From: Clostridia bacterium
GTDB lineage: Bacteria; Bacillota_A; Clostridia; Christensenellales; Aristaeellaceae
Reading direction: 5' to 3'
Assembly (NCBI GenBank): GCA_017530275.1
Contig: JAFXMP010000164.1
Span: 1 to 9,272 of the forward strand
DNA: 9,272 nt
The notes under the pieces are model-generated. The model saw only the letters and a list, made by a program, of their open reading frames with translations. It had not been told where the DNA came from and ran no database searches. Both the position numbers and the translations under genes were made by a program. Positions 6,577 through 9,272 of this stretch are shown here, piece by piece (the first letter of the stretch is position 1; each line of letters starts with the position of its first letter).

Positions 6577-9272
6577 ATGCTGCAAATCTTAGGCGGCAAT
6601 CAGGAAGCCCTGCGGCGGGAGTTGCTGCGCATAGCGGCCCCGGTCGGGCGGATGATCGTAATCGTGCCGGAGCAGTACACCCTGCAGACCGAGCGGGAAC
6701 TTATAGACGGCCTGGACCTGCCCGGTTTTTTCGATCTGGAGGTGCTGTCCCCCTCCCGGCTCACGGAGCGGGTGTTCGCCCTGGCGGGGTCCGGGGGCCA
6801 AGTGCGCATCGACGCCCGGGGCAAACAGCTGACCCTGGCCCGATGCCTGCTCAAATGTAAAAATGATTTGAAATACTACGAAAGCGCCATCGAGCGGCAG
6901 GGCTTTATCGAGCGGATCGGCAGCCTGATTTCTGCCTTCAAGCAGGCCCAGGTGACGCCGGAGGCCCTGTGCGCCTATGCGGAGGCCTTGCCGGAAGGCG
7001 CGACTAAGGATAAGTTCTGCGATCTCTCCCTGCTGTATGCCGAATACGAAAACCGCCTTTCCGGCCAGTTCGTGGACGGGGAGGACGTATTGGAGGATAT
7101 GCTGCGCCGCCTGCCGGAAAGCGGCATCGCCCAAGGCGCAAGGGCGGCAGTGTATGGCTTTGATGTGCTCACCGGGCAGATGAACCGGCTGATCCTTTCC
7201 CTGGCGCGGCAGAGCGAGGATGTGCGGGTGCTGATCGTGATGGGGCAGGAGGCCTCCTTTGCCCCCGTGCGGGACAGCGTGACCCGCCTTGAAAAAGAGG
7301 CCGGGGAAGCGGGTGTCCCCTGCCGCAGGGAACTGCTGCCCTTTGATTACAGCGGCCAGGCAGCGCCCCTTTCCCACCTGTCCCGGGAATACCTGTGCAA
7401 TCCGCCCAAGCCCTGGACCGGAGTTCCCGCGGGCCTTCGGCTCTACGCTGCCCCCAATCCCTATTTTGAAGCCCACTTTGCCGCACAGGAAATGCTGCTG
7501 CTCCACGAGCAGGACGTCGATTTCGGCGATATGGCCGTAGCCATGGGCGATCCCGGCTTTTCCGGCATGCTTGCTTCTGTACTTCGCGCTTACCGCATCC
7601 CGGCCTACGTGGCAAGGAAATTGCCCATCGTCACTCACGGGGCGGTGCGCTTCCTTTTGTCCTCCCTGCGGGCCGTGGCGGAAGGGTACAGCGCCCCGGA
7701 AATGATTTCTGTGATCAAATCCGGCTACGCCCCCATCACGGAGGAAGACGCCTGGAATCTGGAAAACTATATCCTTTCCTACGGCATTCGGGGCAAACTG
7801 TGGCTTTCTCCCTTCAGCCGGGGCAGCGCCCAGGAGTGCGCCCAAGTGGAGGATGCCCGACAGGCCCTCATGGAACCTTTGCAAACCCTGCGTGAGGCGT
7901 TCAAGGATGCGGAAAACGCGGGCCAGGTACTAACTGCCTTGTACGATTACCTGACCGCCGCCGGACTGTATGAACGGCTCACGGCAAAAGTGGACGCCCT
8001 GCTTTCCCATGACATGGCGGCGGAGGCTATGCAGAGCCAGCAGGTATGGGAAGCGCTGACCCAGCTTTTATCTCAGGCCCACGCGCTGCTTTCCGACAGT
8101 CGGGTATCCCCCCGGCAGCTTTCCTCCTGGCTGGAAGCGGGGCTGGAAGCCTGCGAGCTTTCATCCCTGCCGCCCGCAGCGGGGACGGTGGTGTGCGGTC
8201 AGGTGGGCAATCTGCCGTTGGCCCGGCCCAAAGCGCTGTTCCTCATGAATCTGACGGACGGTCTGCTTTCCACCCCCAGCCCCGGTTTGCTGACCCCTCA
8301 GGAGCAGGAGGAAACGGAAAAAACCCTGCATGCTTATCTCTCCCTGGACGCGGACGGCCAGGACGCCCTTTCCCTCCTGGACGTGTGGAAGGCCCTGTCC
8401 AGCCCCCGTGAATACCTGTTCCTGTCCCGGTCGCAGGCTACCCAGGACGGCGGCGCCCTGCGTCCCTTTGCCGGACTGTCCCACATCCGCAGCCTTTTCC
8501 CGGGCCTCGTGGAGGAAGGCGGCGTCACCCAACGGGCTGCCGCACAGTTCCCCCTGGCCCCCGGGCCCGCCCTGAACGCTTTGGGCATGAAAATGCGGGA
8601 AGGCCCCCTGGAAGGCGAATGGAAACAGGCCTGGCGGTATCTGAGCCAGGCGGAGGAAACGAAAACGGAAGCCCAGGCGTTGCTTTCCTCCTTTGAACCG
8701 GAAACCGGCGCGCCGCCACTGCCCCCGGAAGTGACCCACGAACTGTTTATGGAACGGGTCATGTCGGTGAGCCGCCTGGAAAGCTTCGCTGTTTGCCCCT
8801 ATAAGCATTTCGTGGAACAGGGCTTATCTCCCAAGCCCCGGAAGGAATGGACGCTGACCCCCATTGACGCGGGCAATTTTTATCACAGCGCCCTGGAGGG
8901 TTTCACCCGCCTGCTGCCTACCATTCCCCATTGGCCGAAAATTGATAAAAAAACCTGCGATGCGGCGGTGGATCAGGCGGCGGAACCGCTGTTTCAGCAG
9001 TTGTTATCCGGCGTAATGGGCGACAGCGCCCGGATGCGTGCCCAGGGAGAAAAATACCGCCGGGTGCTGAAACGGGTGGCCTGGACCTTCACCCGCGGCG
9101 CGAAGCAGAGCGCTTTTTCGCCCCAGGACGCCGAAATTAAATTCGGCTATCCCGGCGGCATCCCGCCCATTGAACTGGCACTGAAGGACGGCTCCAAGGT
9201 TTACGTGCGGGGCATCATCGACCGTATCGACCGGTATGAGGGCGACACGGGCGTATACCTCAGGGTGGTGGA
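6577..9272 (+). CDS. addB: AddB, ATP-dependent nuclease subunit B (3' end outside window)
   Basis: The frame is open from ATG 6577 to the window edge (898 complete codons). AddB pairs with AddA to unwind and resect double-strand breaks up to Chi-like sites. AddB-type segments visible are VPEQYTLQTERELI (29-42), LEVLSPSRLTERVF (54-67), and in the nuclease region SVSRLESFAVCPYKHF, with Cys740 as the expected first iron-sulfur ligand. GNFYHSALEGF (His770), EIKFG (Glu853) and GIIDRIDRY (Asp882, Asp885) follow. The lysine motif and the last three cysteines would lie beyond the edge. The N-terminus reads LQILGGNQEALRREL where many AddB proteins have a GxxGSGKT P-loop, so the ATP site looks lost. 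AAGGAG 8 nt upstream supports this start. The family normally has about 1,100-1,200 residues. Confidence 0.9.
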   Translation, partial: MLQILGGNQEALRRELLRIAAPVGRMIVIVPEQYTLQTERELIDGLDLPGFFDLEVLSPSRLTERVFALAGSGGQVRIDARGKQLTLARCLLKCKNDLKYYESAIERQGFIERIGSLISAFKQAQVTPEALCAYAEALPEGATKDKFCDLSLLYAEYENRLSGQFVDGEDVLEDMLRRLPESGIAQGARAAVYGFDVLTGQMNRLILSLARQSEDVRVLIVMGQEASFAPVRDSVTRLEKEAGEAGVPCRRELLPFDYSGQAAPLSHLSREYLCNPPKPWTGVPAGLRLYAAPNPYFEAHFAAQEMLLLHEQDVDFGDMAVAMGDPGFSGMLASVLRAYRIPAYVARKLPIVTHGAVRFLLSSLRAVAEGYSAPEMISVIKSGYAPITEEDAWNLENYILSYGIRGKLWLSPFSRGSAQECAQVEDARQALMEPLQTLREAFKDAENAGQVLTALYDYLTAAGLYERLTAKVDALLSHDMAAEAMQSQQVWEALTQLLSQAHALLSDSRVSPRQLSSWLEAGLEACELSSLPPAAGTVVCGQVGNLPLARPKALFLMNLTDGLLSTPSPGLLTPQEQEETEKTLHAYLSLDADGQDALSLLDVWKALSSPREYLFLSRSQATQDGGALRPFAGLSHIRSLFPGLVEEGGVTQRAAAQFPLAPGPALNALGMKMREGPLEGEWKQAWRYLSQAEETKTEAQALLSSFEPETGAPPLPPEVTHELFMERVMSVSRLESFAVCPYKHFVEQGLSPKPRKEWTLTPIDAGNFYHSALEGFTRLLPTIPHWPKIDKKTCDAAVDQAAEPLFQQLLSGVMGDSARMRAQGEKYRRVLKRVAWTFTRGAKQSAFSPQDAEIKFGYPGGIPPIELALKDGSKVYVRGIIDRIDRYEGDTGVYLRVV

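Noticed and set aside
6589..7884. Long minus-strand ORF (431 codons)
   Set aside because: It lies antisense to addB. It is a GC-rich shadow with low-complexity glycine/glutamine/histidine composition and no recognisable domain, while the plus frame matches AddB throughout.

Overview
The window looks like part of the chromosome of a fairly GC-rich member of the Bacillota, probably a gut- or rumen-type Clostridia. The basis is gene content (AddB-type rather than RecBCD recombination nuclease, DUF4298, a lamin-tail/CotH-kinase exoprotein, SH3b proteins), purine-rich Shine-Dalgarno sites, TTG start use, and very short or overlapping gene spacing. Species cannot be fixed from the sequence. No rRNA, tRNA, CRISPR array, transposase, integrase or phage gene was seen.

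Layout. Positions 1-333 are AT-rich (about one third G+C) and non-coding. They hold two copies of a 47-nt dyad element and, at 290-326, a strong hairpin that ends the minus-strand gene. Positions 334-1098 (minus) encode a secreted, membrane-anchored SH3b-repeat protein whose last 70 codons differ sharply in base and codon use from the rest. A short divergent promoter region follows (about 1099-1253). From 1254 to the right edge everything is on the plus strand: a 97-aa unrecognised protein, a DUF4298 protein, a lamin-tail/CHB_HEX/CotH-kinase exoprotein, recG, a lower-GC single-pass membrane protein of unknown function, and addB, which is cut by the window end.

How the genes relate. The DUF4298, CotH-like and recG genes are joined by two 4-nt stop/start overlaps and are very likely co-transcribed and translationally coupled. 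RecG (branched-DNA translocase) and AddB (nuclease subunit of the end-resection complex) are both recombinational-repair proteins; addA would be expected to the right of the window. The CotH-like exoprotein and the small unknowns have no evident link to repair.

Points worth a second look: the duplicated dyads with a compensatory stem change at 50-203; the compositional break inside the SH3 gene with an internal Shine-Dalgarno/ATG; the apparent loss of the AddB N-terminal P-loop; and the low-GC orphan between recG and addB. I do not see a clear new multi-gene system such as a defence island or a biosynthetic cluster.
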